A DNA stretch of 44,247 nt from Bacteroidota bacterium (GCA_030684645.1 JAUXUF010000118.1:1-44247); one strand, 5' to 3'; shown: positions 1 to 10,114, counted from the first letter of the stretch. Program-made: numbers and translations. The notes: generated by a model from the letters alone, not told the origin.

Positions 1-150
1 TTTATTTCAGAAGCTCAATATGGTGACACAATTTTGTCTTATTCAGAGATTGATGTTAATGACCATTCGTTTTCTCATACTATAAAGACGCAAAGTAACA
101 ATAAGGTTTGCGCCACAGCAAAAACGAAATGGAAGGAAAGAATAAAATAA
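1..150 (+). CDS. acyl-ACP thioesterase-like protein, C-terminal part only
   Basis: An open frame enters from the left edge in frame 1 and stops at TAA 148-150, giving the last 49 residues of a protein. The residues read like the final beta-strands of a hot-dog fold acyl-[acyl-carrier-protein] thioesterase, with a GDTILSYSEI strand followed by a VCATAKTKWKER strand. Such enzymes release free fatty acids from acyl-ACP in the cytoplasm. The active-site part lies outside the window, so the assignment rests on a short C-terminal segment. Another hot-dog thioesterase subfamily is possible. Confidence 0.5.
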   Translation, partial: FISEAQYGDTILSYSEIDVNDHSFSHTIKTQSNNKVCATAKTKWKERIK

Positions 151-333
151 CCCGAATGGAATTTGCATAACCTGGGCAACGCTTACTGGGCACTTATCCT
201 GCATTCTACTATTGCTTCCAGCTTTTGCCTATCTTTTTAAAGTGTTTAAATTCGAGGTTGACGGGAACAATAATATTAGCAAAAGATTGTAAGAGAAGTA
301 TTTGAAAAGAAAAAATACATTAAAATTTATATC

Positions 334-540
334 ATGAAAAATAGAATGAGTAATACAGAGAAGTCTGAGGAAGTACTTAGCAGGAGAAAGTTTGATACAA
401 AAACATCTGATTCGCCCAATGAGCCTGAAGTAAAACAGAAGATAGTTGTAGTACCATTTCAGGAGCCAACCCGTTTATACTTTTCTTCCCCTTGCCTCCT
501 TTCCGAGATTGAAGATGATGAGGATTTTCTTAATCGGTAG
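334..540 (+). CDS. small hypothetical protein
   Basis: A 68-residue frame with an ATG start after an A-rich leader. The protein is hydrophilic, with charged N- and C-termini and a short hydrophobic stretch (IVVVPF) in the middle. No family was recognised and no signal peptide is obvious. Its last 11 bases overlap the 3' end of the convergent E1 gene, which is tolerable for a real gene but gives no positive support. It may be spurious. Confidence 0.3.
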   Translation: MKNRMSNTEKSEEVLSRRKFDTKTSDSPNEPEVKQKIVVVPFQEPTRLYFSSPCLLSEIEDDEDFLNR

Positions 541-2989
541 TGCAGCCTTCAGATGCGGTAGATACTGGCAAAGGGTAACCATTTACATCCACCTCATGCA
601 TCATTTGATAGATGTTTTCGAAAATCAATTCTACATTTGGTTTCGTGAAATATTCCCCGTCGATTCCGTAAGCCGGACGATGTTCCATGGCCGACAAAGT
701 CCGTGGGGCGGTTTCCAGGTAATTGAATACCTGCTGCTCCTGCAATACTTTTTGCATCATGTAGGCGGTGCCCCCTCCGGGAACATCTTCGTCAATAAAA
801 ATCACTTTGTTGGTCTTTTTTACCGATTTGAGAATCAGGTGATTCACATCGAAAGGCATTAGGGTTTGGACGTCAATAACTTCAACCGAAATATTTTTGA
901 TTTCCTTCAGGAGGTGAGCCGCTTTCAACGCATTATGCACATTCCATCCGTAAGTCACTACGGTTACGTCCGTTCCTTCGTGAACGATTTCAGGAACACC
1001 CAACGGTACTCTAAACTCTCCCATGTTTGATGGCAGCGGTTCTTTCAGATTATATCCTTTCAATGGTTCAATCACCAGGGCAGGATCATTTGCTTCGAGC
1101 AGGGTGTTGTAGAAACCGGCAGCCTGGGTCATGTTTCGCGGAACGCAAAGATAAATTCCCCGGAGGGAACCCAGGATGAGTTGTATGGGCGAACCCGCAT
1201 GCCATATTCCCTGCAATTGATGCCCCCTGGTTCGAATGATAAGCGGTGCTGCCTGTTTCCCTAAAGTGCGGTATTGCATACTGGCCAGATCATCGCTTAG
1301 GGTTGATTGCGCGTAGATTAAATAATCGAGGTATTGAATCTCTGCAATCGGGCGGAACCCTCTCAGTGCCAATCCGATTCCCTGTCCGATAATGGTCGTT
1401 TCCCGTATTCCGGTATCAAAAACCCGGGATGTCCCGTATTTGGCCTGCATGCCTTTCATCCCCTGGTTTACATCGCCCAGTTTTCCGGTGTCCTCTCCAA
1501 AAGTGATTAAGTTCGGGTATTTTTCGAACAGTGCATCAAAGTTCTGATTAAGAATTTGCGAACCGTTTACCTGCAATGGATTATCTGGATACTTGACAGA
1601 GACACCTTTTACCTGAAGCGCCGAATCTTTGCCTTCCCTGTAAAGGTTTGTGTTGTAAAACTTTCTGTTTTGTTCCCCGAATTTTCCGGACCATTCCATA
1701 AGTTCATTTCGTTCATGAGCGAGGCCATTTACTCCATGCATTTCAAAAAGTATCCGCTTGGCAAAACTGTAAAAAGCACGCCTGGTTGGGAATATCTTGG
1801 CTGTAAGGGTTTCAAGCTCATCCTTACAATTTAATTTTCCCAATGATTTCAGATTAATCTGATCAACAATACGGGTCAGGGATTTTATTTCCACCGAAAA
1901 ACTATCCACGTAATGTTTCCAGGCCTTATCACGCGCATTTTGAGCGGTTTTGGCAGCTCTGTTTTCAATTTCATAAAGTGTATCCTGATCAGCTTTCCCA
2001 CTTTCGAGCAACCATTTTCTAAACTGGACCAAACAATCAAACTCGTTTTCCCATGCAAGCCGGTCTTTTGATTTATAATGCTCATGCGATCCGGAGGTGG
2101 AATGCCCAAGGGGCTGGGTTACTTCCTGAATGTGAAACAATGCCGGATTTTGGGTTTGGCGGCAGTGATCAATGCCTTCTGAAAAGGTTTGCAGCAACCT
2201 GGGGTAATCCCAACCTTTGCAGGTATAAATTGAAATTCCGTTGTTCCCATTATCATTTTCAAAACCTTTTAATGCTTTTGAGATGCTTGCTTTTGTCGTT
2301 TGCAGCTCAATCGGCACACTAATTCCAAAACCGTCATCATAGACAGCCACTGCCAACGGAACCTGCATAACCGCTGCAGCATTAATCGTTTCAAAAAACA
2401 TTCCTTCTGAGGTGCTGGCATCGCCAATAGAACCAAAAGCCACTTCATTTCCATCTACATTGTTCCGAAGGTGTTTTTTCAATTCCGGATTTTGCCTTAC
2501 CATTTTTGAGGCCTGGGCAAGCCCCAGCAACCTGGGCATTTGCCCTGCGGTTGGCGAAACATCTGAAGCCGAATTGAATTGCTCCATCAGGTTTTGAATT
2601 TGACCATCGGGATTTATATTTGTTGTACTGAAATGATTGTTGAAATTTCGTCCTCCGGTTGAAGGGTTGAAATCTGTGTCTGTATCACCGTACATCATGG
2701 CAAAGAACTCTTCAGGTTTCAGTAAATCCAGCGCCAGCATAAATGTTTGGTCCCGGTAGTACCCCGATCGCCAGTCGCCTTTCCGGAATGTTTTGGCAAA
2801 TGCAACCTGGGCAAGTTCCTTACCATCTCCAAAGATTCCAAAATGTGCCCGCCCGTTGTGGACCTCCCTTCTTCCCAAAAGGCTCAACTGCCGGCTCAAA
2901 CAAACCAGGTAATAATCGTTTAATATGGTCGCTGTCATTTCTTCTTTGGTTTCCACGAGAGATGCTTTTTCAAGATACATAAGTTTCAA
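530..2989 (-). CDS. 2-oxoacid dehydrogenase E1 component, alpha and beta fused
   Basis: This 819-residue protein is the thiamine-diphosphate-dependent E1 subunit of a 2-oxoacid dehydrogenase complex (branched-chain 2-oxoacid or pyruvate type) in the cytoplasm. The first half is E1-alpha-like, with the cofactor motif starting GDASTSEG at about residue 189 and ending at VYDDGFGIS near 217-224. From about residue 475 it is E1-beta-like, with ITFGEDTGKLGDVNQG, an IGQGIGLALRG segment and a C-terminal transketolase-type domain (FIDEDVPGGG). Alpha and beta are separate genes in many bacteria, but fused forms are common in Bacteroidota. The classical GDG...NN signature is changed to GDA...DD here. 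No E2 or E3 gene is adjacent. The ATG start lies just downstream of a promoter-like sequence at 3020-3050. The exact substrate cannot be told from sequence alone. Confidence 0.88.
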   Translation of the reverse strand: MKLMYLEKASLVETKEEMTATILNDYYLVCLSRQLSLLGRREVHNGRAHFGIFGDGKELAQVAFAKTFRKGDWRSGYYRDQTFMLALDLLKPEEFFAMMYGDTDTDFNPSTGGRNFNNHFSTTNINPDGQIQNLMEQFNSASDVSPTAGQMPRLLGLAQASKMVRQNPELKKHLRNNVDGNEVAFGSIGDASTSEGMFFETINAAAVMQVPLAVAVYDDGFGISVPIELQTTKASISKALKGFENDNGNNGISIYTCKGWDYPRLLQTFSEGIDHCRQTQNPALFHIQEVTQPLGHSTSGSHEHYKSKDRLAWENEFDCLVQFRKWLLESGKADQDTLYEIENRAAKTAQNARDKAWKHYVDSFSVEIKSLTRIVDQINLKSLGKLNCKDELETLTAKIFPTRRAFYSFAKRILFEMHGVNGLAHERNELMEWSGKFGEQNRKFYNTNLYREGKDSALQVKGVSVKYPDNPLQVNGSQILNQNFDALFEKYPNLITFGEDTGKLGDVNQGMKGMQAKYGTSRVFDTGIRETTIIGQGIGLALRGFRPIAEIQYLDYLIYAQSTLSDDLASMQYRTLGKQAAPLIIRTRGHQLQGIWHAGSPIQLILGSLRGIYLCVPRNMTQAAGFYNTLLEANDPALVIEPLKGYNLKEPLPSNMGEFRVPLGVPEIVHEGTDVTVVTYGWNVHNALKAAHLLKEIKNISVEVIDVQTLMPFDVNHLILKSVKKTNKVIFIDEDVPGGGTAYMMQKVLQEQQVFNYLETAPRTLSAMEHRPAYGIDGEYFTKPNVELIFENIYQMMHEVDVNGYPLPVSTASEGCTTD

Positions 2990-3010
2990 TAGGTATTAAA
3001 ATTTCCATTG

Positions 3011-3304
3011 TTATGGCATCAAAAATAGTATTAAGCTTGTTCTGTGCAAGTATTGAGAAACCCATTCGGCCAAAAAATCGGCCAAAAGTTTAACTTTCCG
3101 CAGCCACCTGCGGAAGTTAAAGGCTGAGGCAGTCATCAGGGCATTGTTCTGGTCCCCGGTAAATCCTTTCAGGTAGTTTCTTGCCATGCGGTGGTCGTGT
3201 TTGGCATGCGAGAAGATTGGTTCAATAGCAGCCCTTCGTCGAAACCGTGTCTTTGCTGCTTGTTTCTTCAAAGCACTTAATAGCAAAAGATAATGAAATT
3301 TCAA
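3011..3304 (-). pseudogene. IS5-family transposase, C-terminal fragment
   Basis: About 85 residues are recognisable as the C-terminus of an IS5-type DDE transposase: RFRRRAAIEPIFSHAKHDHR followed by MARNYLKG and NFRRWLRKV. The E of AAIEP is the usual third catalytic acidic residue. The two catalytic aspartates and the whole N-terminal part (normally several hundred residues) are missing. Family resemblance begins at about 3270, so the ATG at 3304 is probably not a native start. No terminal inverted repeats or target duplication could be paired. This is an inactive remnant. Confidence 0.8.
3020..3050 (-). promoter_or_regulatory. candidate Bacteroidota promoter for the E1 gene
   Basis: On the minus strand, TATTTTTG (3020-3027) matches the Bacteroidota -7 consensus TAnnTTTG. 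CTTG (3047-3050) lies 19 bases upstream, where the -33 TTTG box is expected. The predicted transcript would start around 3012, about 23 bases before the ATG at 2989. The site lies inside the transposase remnant, so the IS end may supply this promoter. Confidence 0.45.
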
Positions 3305-3452
3305 ACGGAAGACTGCAAATCAACAAAAGTGGAAAATTAGAATTATCAACAGAGATAAAATCCCTTAAATAAAGGCTTAGAACTCTGCTTTTATGCAATT
3401 TGTTGATAATTCAATTCAGTATTTTACTAAAAATCGTTTATACTTGTGCCAC

Positions 3453-3660
3453 GATTGTAGGTTCGTGTGTTTTGCTTTCGCGAAACCACGATGAAAAGGG
3501 AATCCGGTGATTTGATGGTTAAATCCAACAAAAATTCCGGAGCTGTACCCGCAGCTGTAAGTCCGCAACGCGTTTCTGAAATCACTTTAGCCACTGTTGG
3601 TCAACCGACCGGCGGGAAGGCTTTCAGAAACCGGACAAGCCAGAAGACCTGCCGCAATCC
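3453..3660 (+). promoter_or_regulatory. cobalamin (B12) riboswitch upstream of nrdDGBA
   Basis: The conserved core of a B12 riboswitch is visible in order: GAAAAGGGAATCCGGTG (3492-3508), GGAGCTGTACCCGCAGCTGT (3539-3558), AGCCACTG (about 3589-3596), CGGGAAGGC (3613-3621) and GGACAAGCCAGAAGACCTGC (3633-3652). Outer stem P1 can form between GATTG (3453-3457) and CAATC (3655-3659). In this family adenosyl- or methylcobalamin binding represses expression. A 156-base stretch with hairpin potential (for example around 3671-3700) lies between the aptamer and the nrdD start and probably holds the expression platform. Confidence 0.93.
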
Positions 3661-3816
3661 GATATTTTATCAAGAAGACTTTCGGGAATAAAAGTCTGGC
3701 TGAAATCCGGAAACGCAAGCTGTTTTCTTTTTTTGAAAACCTCAGTTTACTTCCTCTTTCATCCGTTATTCCTGTTAGGCTCATGTTGAACAAACAAGAA
3801 CTAACAAAAAAATTGT

Positions 3817-5994
3817 ATGGAAACAAAAATCGTTTCAGTAGTCAAACGTGACGGGCGCATTGTTGCCTTCGATGCCGAAAAAATCACTTTCGCAATCTTT
3901 AAATCGTTAAGGGCTACCGGAAAGCCCAACCGTGAACTGGCCGTCAGGTATGCTGGTCAGGTAGTGAATAAACTTATGAAAACTTCTGACCGAAAAACGG
4001 CGCCGGCAGTTGAGGAAATTCAGGACGAAGTAGAGCGTACCCTGTTTGCCAATAGCGAATTTGAAGCGGCCAAAGCGTACATCATTTACCGCTACCAACA
4101 CCAGAATATCCGGAATACCAAGGCCATTTTCTCGAACATCGAACTGATGGAAGATTACCTCAGTTTGCGCGATTGGCGGGTGAAAGAAAGTGCCAATTCA
4201 TCCTATTCGCTACAGGGTTTGAACCAGCATATTTCTACTATGGTGAGTTCGCAGTACTGGTTGACGCAAATTTATCCTCAGGAAATTGCCGAGGCGCATA
4301 AAACAGGACGTTTCCACATTCACGACCTGGGGTTTCTCAGCGTGTACTGTGTTGGCTGGGATCTAGAAGACCTGCTCATCAGCGGTTTTCGTGGAGTGGA
4401 AGGTAAAACCCAAAGCAAACCGGCCAAACACTTGCGTACGGCCTTGGGACAAATCGTTAACTTTTTCTACACCATGCAGGGCGAAGCTGCCGGTGCACAA
4501 GCATTGTCGGGTTTCGACACTTACCTTGCTCCGTTTATCCGTTTCGATGGGCTGGACTATGCCCAAACGAAACAATGCCTTCAGGAATTCATGTTTAATA
4601 TTAATGTGCCTACCCGTGTTGGTTTTCAAACCCCGTTTACGAACATCACCCTCGACCTGGTAGTTCCGGGCAATATGAAAGATCAGCCAATCATTATTGG
4701 CGGAAAAATACAAAACGAAGTATATGGCGATTTCAAAGCCGAAATGGAACTGTTTAACCGGGCTTTTGCTGAAGTGATGCTCGAAGGCGATGCCAGCGGA
4801 AGTGTATTTTCGTTTCCGATACCAACCTACAACATCACCAAAGATTTCGACTGGGACAACCCAGCCTACGACAAAATATGGGAAATGACCGCCAAATATG
4901 GGATTCCCTACTTTTCAAATTTTGTAAATTCGGACATGAGCCCCGATGATGTACGTTCGATGTGCTGCCGTTTGCGGTTAGACAAACGCGAATTACGCAG
5001 CCGTGGCGGCGGACTGTTTGGGGCTAATCCGCTGACAGGTTCAGTGGGTGTGGTTACCATGAACCTGCCCAAACTGGGATACGAATCATCGTCGGAAGAA
5101 GACTTTTTCCAACGCCTGTCGCACCTGATGGAACTTGCTAAAAACAGTCTCGAAATTAAACGGAAAGTGATTGAACGACTCACCGGACAAGGACTTTACC
5201 CGTATTCGAAATTTTACCTTCGCCACCTGTTTAAAAAGAACGGCTGCTACTGGGACAACCATTTTTCAACCATCGGGCTAGTTGGAATGAACGAATGTTG
5301 CCTGAATTTCCTTGGTCCCGGATTGACTTCGGAAGAAGGTCATGCCTTTAGCCTGAAAGTACTCGACTTTATGCGCGAACGTTTGCAGGATTTCCAGTCG
5401 GAAACAGGCCACATCTACAACCTCGAAGCCACACCTGCCGAAGGAACTTCGTACCGCCTGGCCCGTATCGACAAAATGCAGTACCCCGACATCCTGACGG
5501 CCAATGAGCCTGCTGTAAAAGGTGGAGCAGAACCATATTACACCAACTCGACCCAACTTCCGGTCAGTTATACCGACGATTTGTTTGAAGCTCTTAGCCT
5601 TCAAGACGACCTTCAGGTAAAATATACCGGAGGAACGGTTTTCCATGCGTTTGTCGGCGAAAGCCAGTTGCCAATTGCTTCGGTCAAACAGATGATCTAC
5701 AAAATTACGCACCATTTCCGCCTGCCGTATGTGACCTTAACACCCACCTTCAGTATTTGTCCACAGCATAGTTACATCTACGGCGAGCACAAAACCTGTC
5801 CGAAATGTAAGGAGGCCGGAATAGAACAGAAATGCACTGTTTTTTCGCGAATTGTGGGGTATTTGCGCCCGGTTGACCAGTGGAACGACGGCAAACAGGA
5901 AGAGTTCCGCGAACGGAAACTGTTCGACCAGCAACATACTGAAATTAAAATAGAAGCTGGACTGGTACGCATTCCGGAAGTGGTAGAAGTATAA
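3817..5994 (+). CDS. nrdD: anaerobic (class III) ribonucleoside-triphosphate reductase
   Basis: This 725-residue glycyl-radical enzyme reduces ribonucleotides to deoxyribonucleotides without oxygen. It begins with an ATP-cone regulatory domain (KIVSVVKRDGRIVAFDAEKI). Near the C-terminus is a cysteine-rich metal site: FSICPQHSY, then TCPKCKEAG, then KCTVFSR. The glycyl-radical loop follows directly as RIVGYLRPVDQWNDGK, where the G of VGYL is the expected radical site. Length matches the family. It is the first gene of a tight four-gene run: nrdG starts 11 bases after its stop, followed by nrdB and nrdA. A B12 riboswitch lies in its leader. Class III enzymes need no B12, so repression by B12 makes sense if a class II enzyme is encoded elsewhere (inference). 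Confidence 0.95.
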   Translation: METKIVSVVKRDGRIVAFDAEKITFAIFKSLRATGKPNRELAVRYAGQVVNKLMKTSDRKTAPAVEEIQDEVERTLFANSEFEAAKAYIIYRYQHQNIRNTKAIFSNIELMEDYLSLRDWRVKESANSSYSLQGLNQHISTMVSSQYWLTQIYPQEIAEAHKTGRFHIHDLGFLSVYCVGWDLEDLLISGFRGVEGKTQSKPAKHLRTALGQIVNFFYTMQGEAAGAQALSGFDTYLAPFIRFDGLDYAQTKQCLQEFMFNINVPTRVGFQTPFTNITLDLVVPGNMKDQPIIIGGKIQNEVYGDFKAEMELFNRAFAEVMLEGDASGSVFSFPIPTYNITKDFDWDNPAYDKIWEMTAKYGIPYFSNFVNSDMSPDDVRSMCCRLRLDKRELRSRGGGLFGANPLTGSVGVVTMNLPKLGYESSSEEDFFQRLSHLMELAKNSLEIKRKVIERLTGQGLYPYSKFYLRHLFKKNGCYWDNHFSTIGLVGMNECCLNFLGPGLTSEEGHAFSLKVLDFMRERLQDFQSETGHIYNLEATPAEGTSYRLARIDKMQYPDILTANEPAVKGGAEPYYTNSTQLPVSYTDDLFEALSLQDDLQVKYTGGTVFHAFVGESQLPIASVKQMIYKITHHFRLPYVTLTPTFSICPQHSYIYGEHKTCPKCKEAGIEQKCTVFSRIVGYLRPVDQWNDGKQEEFRERKLFDQQHTEIKIEAGLVRIPEVVEV

Positions 5995-6005
5995 CCCCTT
6001 TTATT

Positions 6006-6632
6006 ATGCAGATAGGTGGTTTTGTAAAGCAAAGTCTCATAGATTATCCCGGAAAAATTGCAGCTATTGTGTTTACTCAAGGCTGCAATTTCCGCTGTGG
6101 CTATTGCCATAATCCCGGTTTAGTATTGCCCGAATTGTTTCACCAGAATCAGGCGATTTCTGTTAATGAGGTTTTGTGTTATCTGCAGGAACGAAAAGAC
6201 TGGCTCGACGGAGTGGTAGTTACTGGCGGCGAACCAACCATTCATAAGGATTTGCCGGAGTTTCTAAAAAAGATTAAAAACCTGGGTTATTTGGTAAAGT
6301 TAGATACCAACGGTTCTAATCCTTCAATGCTGGAACATATCATCAAAGAAAGCTTGGCCGATTATATTGCGATGGATATTAAAACAACATTGAATGCGAC
6401 GAATTATTCTCAAATAACAGGCATCGGTGAATCTGATGGTATTACTGAAAAGGTTATCGCTTCTATTGATATGCTTAAAAACTCCAATATCGAAACCGAG
6501 TTCCGTACTACAAAATTACCAGGCATCCATACCTCTGACATTCTTAATTTTATTTTGGATTATCTGGGCAAAAATTCACGATACACGGTAAACGACTTTC
6601 GTGATGGCGAAATCCTAAGTTCTTATAATTAA
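6006..6632 (+). CDS. nrdG: anaerobic ribonucleotide reductase activating protein (radical SAM)
   Basis: This 208-residue radical SAM activase installs the glycyl radical on NrdD using a [4Fe-4S] cluster and S-adenosylmethionine. The cluster motif CNFRCGYC gives Cys27, Cys31 and Cys34 (CX3CX2C), followed by the VVTGGEPT motif typical of activases. The N-terminus (GGFVKQSLIDYPGK) is typical of the NrdG-like group. It lies between nrdD and nrdB with gaps of 11 and 18 bases, so it is almost certainly co-transcribed under the same B12 riboswitch. Confidence 0.93.
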   Translation: MQIGGFVKQSLIDYPGKIAAIVFTQGCNFRCGYCHNPGLVLPELFHQNQAISVNEVLCYLQERKDWLDGVVVTGGEPTIHKDLPEFLKKIKNLGYLVKLDTNGSNPSMLEHIIKESLADYIAMDIKTTLNATNYSQITGIGESDGITEKVIASIDMLKNSNIETEFRTTKLPGIHTSDILNFILDYLGKNSRYTVNDFRDGEILSSYN

Positions 6633-6650
6633 CTTGAAAAACAATGTAAC

Positions 6651-7625
6651 ATGAAAAATACAAATGAATTGCTTCTGAAAGAAAACAAGGACAGGTTTGT
6701 GATTCTACCCATTAATTATCCCAAAGTATGGGAAATGTACAAAAAACACGAAGCAAGTTTTTGGACTGCCGAAGAAATTGATTTAAGCAGTGACCTTAAA
6801 GACTGGTCTGTGCTGAATGATGGGGAACGCCATTTCATATCGCGTGTATTGGCTTTTTTTGCTGCCAGCGACGGTATTGTAAACGAAAACCTTGCAGTAA
6901 ATTTTATGCGCGAAGTGCAATTACCTGAAGCCCGTTGCTTCTATGGTTTTCAGATAATGATGGAAAATATCCACTCCGAAACGTATGCACTTTTAATAGA
7001 TACATATATTTCCGACCCAAAAGAAAAAGATCTTTTATTTCATGCCATTGACACCGTGCCTGCTGTAAAGAAAAAGGCAGAATGGGCTTTACGCTGGATA
7101 GAACAGGGGAGTTTTGCTGAACGTCTCGTTGCCTTTGCTGCCGTCGAAGGCATTTTCTTCAGCGGAAGCTTCTGCTCCATTTTTTGGCTAAAAAAGCGAG
7201 GGTTAATGCCTGGGCTTACCTTTAGCAACGAATTGATTAGCCGCGACGAAGGATTGCATTGCGAATTTGCATGTCAGCTTTACAGTATGCTCACAACTAA
7301 ACTGACACAAGAACAAGTGCAAACTATTATTGGCGATGCCGTGAAAATTGAAAAAGAGTTTATTACCGATGCTTTACCCGTCGGGCTTATTGGCATGAAT
7401 GCAACCCTGATGCAGCAATACATCGAATTTGTTGCCGACCGCTGGTTAGGTGAGCTGGGATACCCGAAAATATTCAAAAGCGCCAATCCTTTCGATTTTA
7501 TGGAAATGATTTCACTCGAAGGGAAAACCAACTTTTTCGAAAAACGGGTTGGCGATTACCAAAAAGCTGGTGTAATGGCTGGCTTAAAAGAGTTACAAAC
7601 ATTTACCTTAAATGAAGATTTTTAA
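6651..7625 (+). CDS. nrdB: class I ribonucleotide reductase, beta subunit
   Basis: This 324-residue ferritin-like subunit carries the metal/radical cofactor of aerobic ribonucleotide reductase. Metal ligands can be read as D44 ([12 protein letters not shown]), E105 and H108 (ENIHSETY), with further Glu/His in EGIFFSG and [10 protein letters not shown]. Tyr112, four residues after H108, sits where the radical tyrosine is found in E. coli R2 (Tyr122), so a standard tyrosyl-radical enzyme is predicted. It lies 18 bases after nrdG and 28 bases before nrdA. In most genomes class I and class III genes are separate operons; here they appear to be one transcript. Confidence 0.95.
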   Translation: MKNTNELLLKENKDRFVILPINYPKVWEMYKKHEASFWTAEEIDLSSDLKDWSVLNDGERHFISRVLAFFAASDGIVNENLAVNFMREVQLPEARCFYGFQIMMENIHSETYALLIDTYISDPKEKDLLFHAIDTVPAVKKKAEWALRWIEQGSFAERLVAFAAVEGIFFSGSFCSIFWLKKRGLMPGLTFSNELISRDEGLHCEFACQLYSMLTTKLTQEQVQTIIGDAVKIEKEFITDALPVGLIGMNATLMQQYIEFVADRWLGELGYPKIFKSANPFDFMEMISLEGKTNFFEKRVGDYQKAGVMAGLKELQTFTLNEDF

Positions 7626-7653
7626 ATCTTAAAATCCTTTAAAACATATCGCT

Positions 7654-10032
7654 ATGCAAGTAATAAAAAGAAATGGCAAAAGTGAATCGGTGAAATTCGA
7701 CAAAATTACCGCACGTATCGAAAAACTTTGCTATGGCCTTGACAGGAGGTTTGTAGATTCGATTGAGGTGGCAAGAAAAGTGATTGAAGGTATCTTTGAC
7801 GGGGTAACCACAACAGAATTAGATAACCTTGCAGCCGAAACAGCAGCATCACTCACCGTTAAACATCCTGATAATGCTTTGCTCGCCAGTCGCATTGCCG
7901 TAAGCAACCTTCATAAAAATACGGTTAAAAGTTTTTCCGGAACCATGCAAAAGCTTTACGAATATAAAGACCATAAAACGGGTAAGCCAGTACCCTTAAT
8001 TGCGCCGGATGTATGGGAAATAATCGATCAGCACTCGGAGCTGCTGGATAGCACCATTATTTACGACCGGGATTACAGCTTCGATTATTTTGGGTTTAAA
8101 ACACTGGAGAAATCATACCTTCTAAAAGTTGGAGGTAAGGTGGTTGAGCGACCACAACACATGTTTATGAGGGTGTCAGTAGGAATTCACAAAAGCGACA
8201 TTGAAAGCGCCATTAAAACTTATCATTTAATGAGTGAAAAATGGTTTACACATGCCACACCGACCCTGTTCAATGCCGGAACGCCCAAACCCCAGATGAG
8301 CAGTTGTTTTTTGCTTACCATGAAAGAAGACAGCATTGATGGTATTTACGATACACTGAAGCAAACAGCCAAAATATCACAAAGTGCAGGAGGCATTGGG
8401 CTATCTATACACAATATACGTGCTACCGGAAGTTATATTGGAGGAACCAATGGAACAAGTAATGGGATTATTCCCATGCTCAAAGTATTTAATGACACGG
8501 CACGCTATGTTGATCAGGGCGGGGGCAAGCGCAAAGGTTCTTTTGCCATATACATTGAACCCTGGCACACCGATATTTTCGATTTCCTGAATTTAAAGAA
8601 AAATCATGGAAAGGAAGAAATGCGCGCGCGCGACTTATTCTATGCCCTCTGGATACCCGACCTTTTTATGGAGCGGGTAGAAGCCAACGGCGAGTGGAGC
8701 TTGTTCTGTCCAAACGAAGCACCCGGACTTCACGAATGCTGGGGAGAACAATTTGTACAACTATACGAACGGTATGAAGCCGAAGGTAAAGCCCGTAAAA
8801 CAATCAAAGCCCAGGAACTTTGGTTTGCCATACTGGAAGCACAAATTGAAACTGGTACGCCTTACATGCTTTATAAAGATGCTGCCAACCGAAAATCGAA
8901 CCAGCAAAACCTCGGAACAATAAAAAGCTCGAACCTGTGTACTGAAATTATAGAATATACCTCGCCGGGCGAAGTGGCAGTTTGCAACCTTGCATCGCTC
9001 GCTTTGCCAAGGTTTTGTAACAATGGTAAATTCGACCACGATAAATTATACGAAGTAACCTATGAAGCAACCAAAAACCTGAACCGGATAATCGACAACA
9101 ATTATTACCCGGTGGAAGAAGCCAGAGTTTCCAATTTGCGCCATCGGCCAATTGGGATTGGCGTGCAGGGGCTGGCTGATACTTTTATTTTACTGCGATT
9201 GCCTTTTGAAAGTGACGAGGCACGTCTGTTGAACAAAGAAATATTTGAAACCATTTACTTTGCAGCCATGACCGCGAGCATGGATTTGGCGAAAATACAC
9301 GGACATTACGAAACATTCCCGGGTTCGCCTGTTTCGAAAGGCATTTTCCAATTCGATATGTGGAACGTTGAACCTTCAAAACGATGGGATTGGTACAGGT
9401 TGAAAGATGAAGTGATAAAATCCGGGGTACGGAATTCTCTTTTAATAGCCCCAATGCCAACGGCTTCCACGTCTCAAATTCTAGGTAATAACGAGTGTTT
9501 CGAGCCTTATACTTCCAACATTTATGTGCGGAGGGTTTTGAGCGGTGAATATGTGGTGGTAAACAAACATCTGCTTAAAGATTTAATAGAATTGAATTTA
9601 TGGAATGATGAGATGAAAAACAGGATTATAGCCGCAAATGGCTCTATACAAAATATCCCTGAAATACCCGAAAACCTGAAGGCAATTTATAAAACCGTTT
9701 GGGAAATAAAGCAACGCACTATTATTGATATGGCTGCCGACCGGGGAGCATTCATTTGCCAATCTCAATCGCTCAATTTATTTATTGAAACACCTAATAC
9801 AAGCAAACTCACTTCTATGCACTTTTATGCCTGGAAAAGTGGGTTAAAAACCGGCATGTATTACCTTCGGACCAAAGCTGCCACCCAGGCAGTGCAGTTT
9901 ACCGTTGAAAAGCAGGGTAGTAAAATGGAGGAACAGCTGGTTGACAAACAATTATTTAGTGAAGCAAACACAGAAACAATAATTGCTCCAACCTGCAATA
10001 TGGATGAGGGGTGTATCAGTTGTAGCGCTTAA
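7654..10032 (+). CDS. nrdA: class I ribonucleoside-diphosphate reductase, alpha subunit
   Basis: This 792-residue catalytic subunit reduces ribonucleoside diphosphates. An ATP cone is at the N-terminus ([17 protein letters not shown]). Catalytic features include the SSCFLL cysteine, the NLCTEI thiyl-radical loop, the partner cysteine in AVCNLASL, and the radical-relay YY pair in [12 protein letters not shown]. The C-terminal redox pair is CISC (Cys787/Cys790), preceded by another Cys in APTCNM. Length and motifs are standard. It is the last gene of the nrdD-G-B-A run, and the next riboswitch begins about 80 bases downstream. Confidence 0.96.
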   Translation: MQVIKRNGKSESVKFDKITARIEKLCYGLDRRFVDSIEVARKVIEGIFDGVTTTELDNLAAETAASLTVKHPDNALLASRIAVSNLHKNTVKSFSGTMQKLYEYKDHKTGKPVPLIAPDVWEIIDQHSELLDSTIIYDRDYSFDYFGFKTLEKSYLLKVGGKVVERPQHMFMRVSVGIHKSDIESAIKTYHLMSEKWFTHATPTLFNAGTPKPQMSSCFLLTMKEDSIDGIYDTLKQTAKISQSAGGIGLSIHNIRATGSYIGGTNGTSNGIIPMLKVFNDTARYVDQGGGKRKGSFAIYIEPWHTDIFDFLNLKKNHGKEEMRARDLFYALWIPDLFMERVEANGEWSLFCPNEAPGLHECWGEQFVQLYERYEAEGKARKTIKAQELWFAILEAQIETGTPYMLYKDAANRKSNQQNLGTIKSSNLCTEIIEYTSPGEVAVCNLASLALPRFCNNGKFDHDKLYEVTYEATKNLNRIIDNNYYPVEEARVSNLRHRPIGIGVQGLADTFILLRLPFESDEARLLNKEIFETIYFAAMTASMDLAKIHGHYETFPGSPVSKGIFQFDMWNVEPSKRWDWYRLKDEVIKSGVRNSLLIAPMPTASTSQILGNNECFEPYTSNIYVRRVLSGEYVVVNKHLLKDLIELNLWNDEMKNRIIAANGSIQNIPEIPENLKAIYKTVWEIKQRTIIDMAADRGAFICQSQSLNLFIETPNTSKLTSMHFYAWKSGLKTGMYYLRTKAATQAVQFTVEKQGSKMEEQLVDKQLFSEANTETIIAPTCNMDEGCISCSA

Positions 10033-10060
10033 AACATGCTATAAACTGATGATGATTTCT

Positions 10061-10092
10061 CTTGGTTTTTCACCTTTTTTACTCTACTTTCG
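10061..10092 (+). promoter_or_regulatory. weak candidate promoter for the metE transcript
   Basis: TACTTTCG (10085-10092) is one mismatch from TAnnTTTG, and CTTG (10061-10064) lies 20 bases upstream in the -33 position. The predicted start lies just before the second riboswitch. Both boxes are imperfect, so this is tentative. Confidence 0.3.
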
Positions 10093-10114
10093 CCACCGCG
10101 TTCATTTAAATTTT

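Noticed and set aside
509-862. 117-codon plus-strand frame
   Set aside because: Antisense to the well-supported E1 gene; a shadow frame.
3280-3372. Short plus-strand frame ending in INKSGKLELSTEIKSLK
   Set aside because: It is protein-like but only about 30 codons, without a start and with no recognised family; it may be a remnant cut by the IS insertion but is too short to call.
3467-3691. Open frame of 74 codons on the plus strand
   Set aside because: It lies entirely within the B12 riboswitch and its flanks; the conserved RNA blocks explain the sequence.
3817-5994. The first reductase as a B12-dependent class II enzyme
   Set aside because: The glycyl-radical loop (RIVGYL) and adjacent radical SAM activase identify class III.
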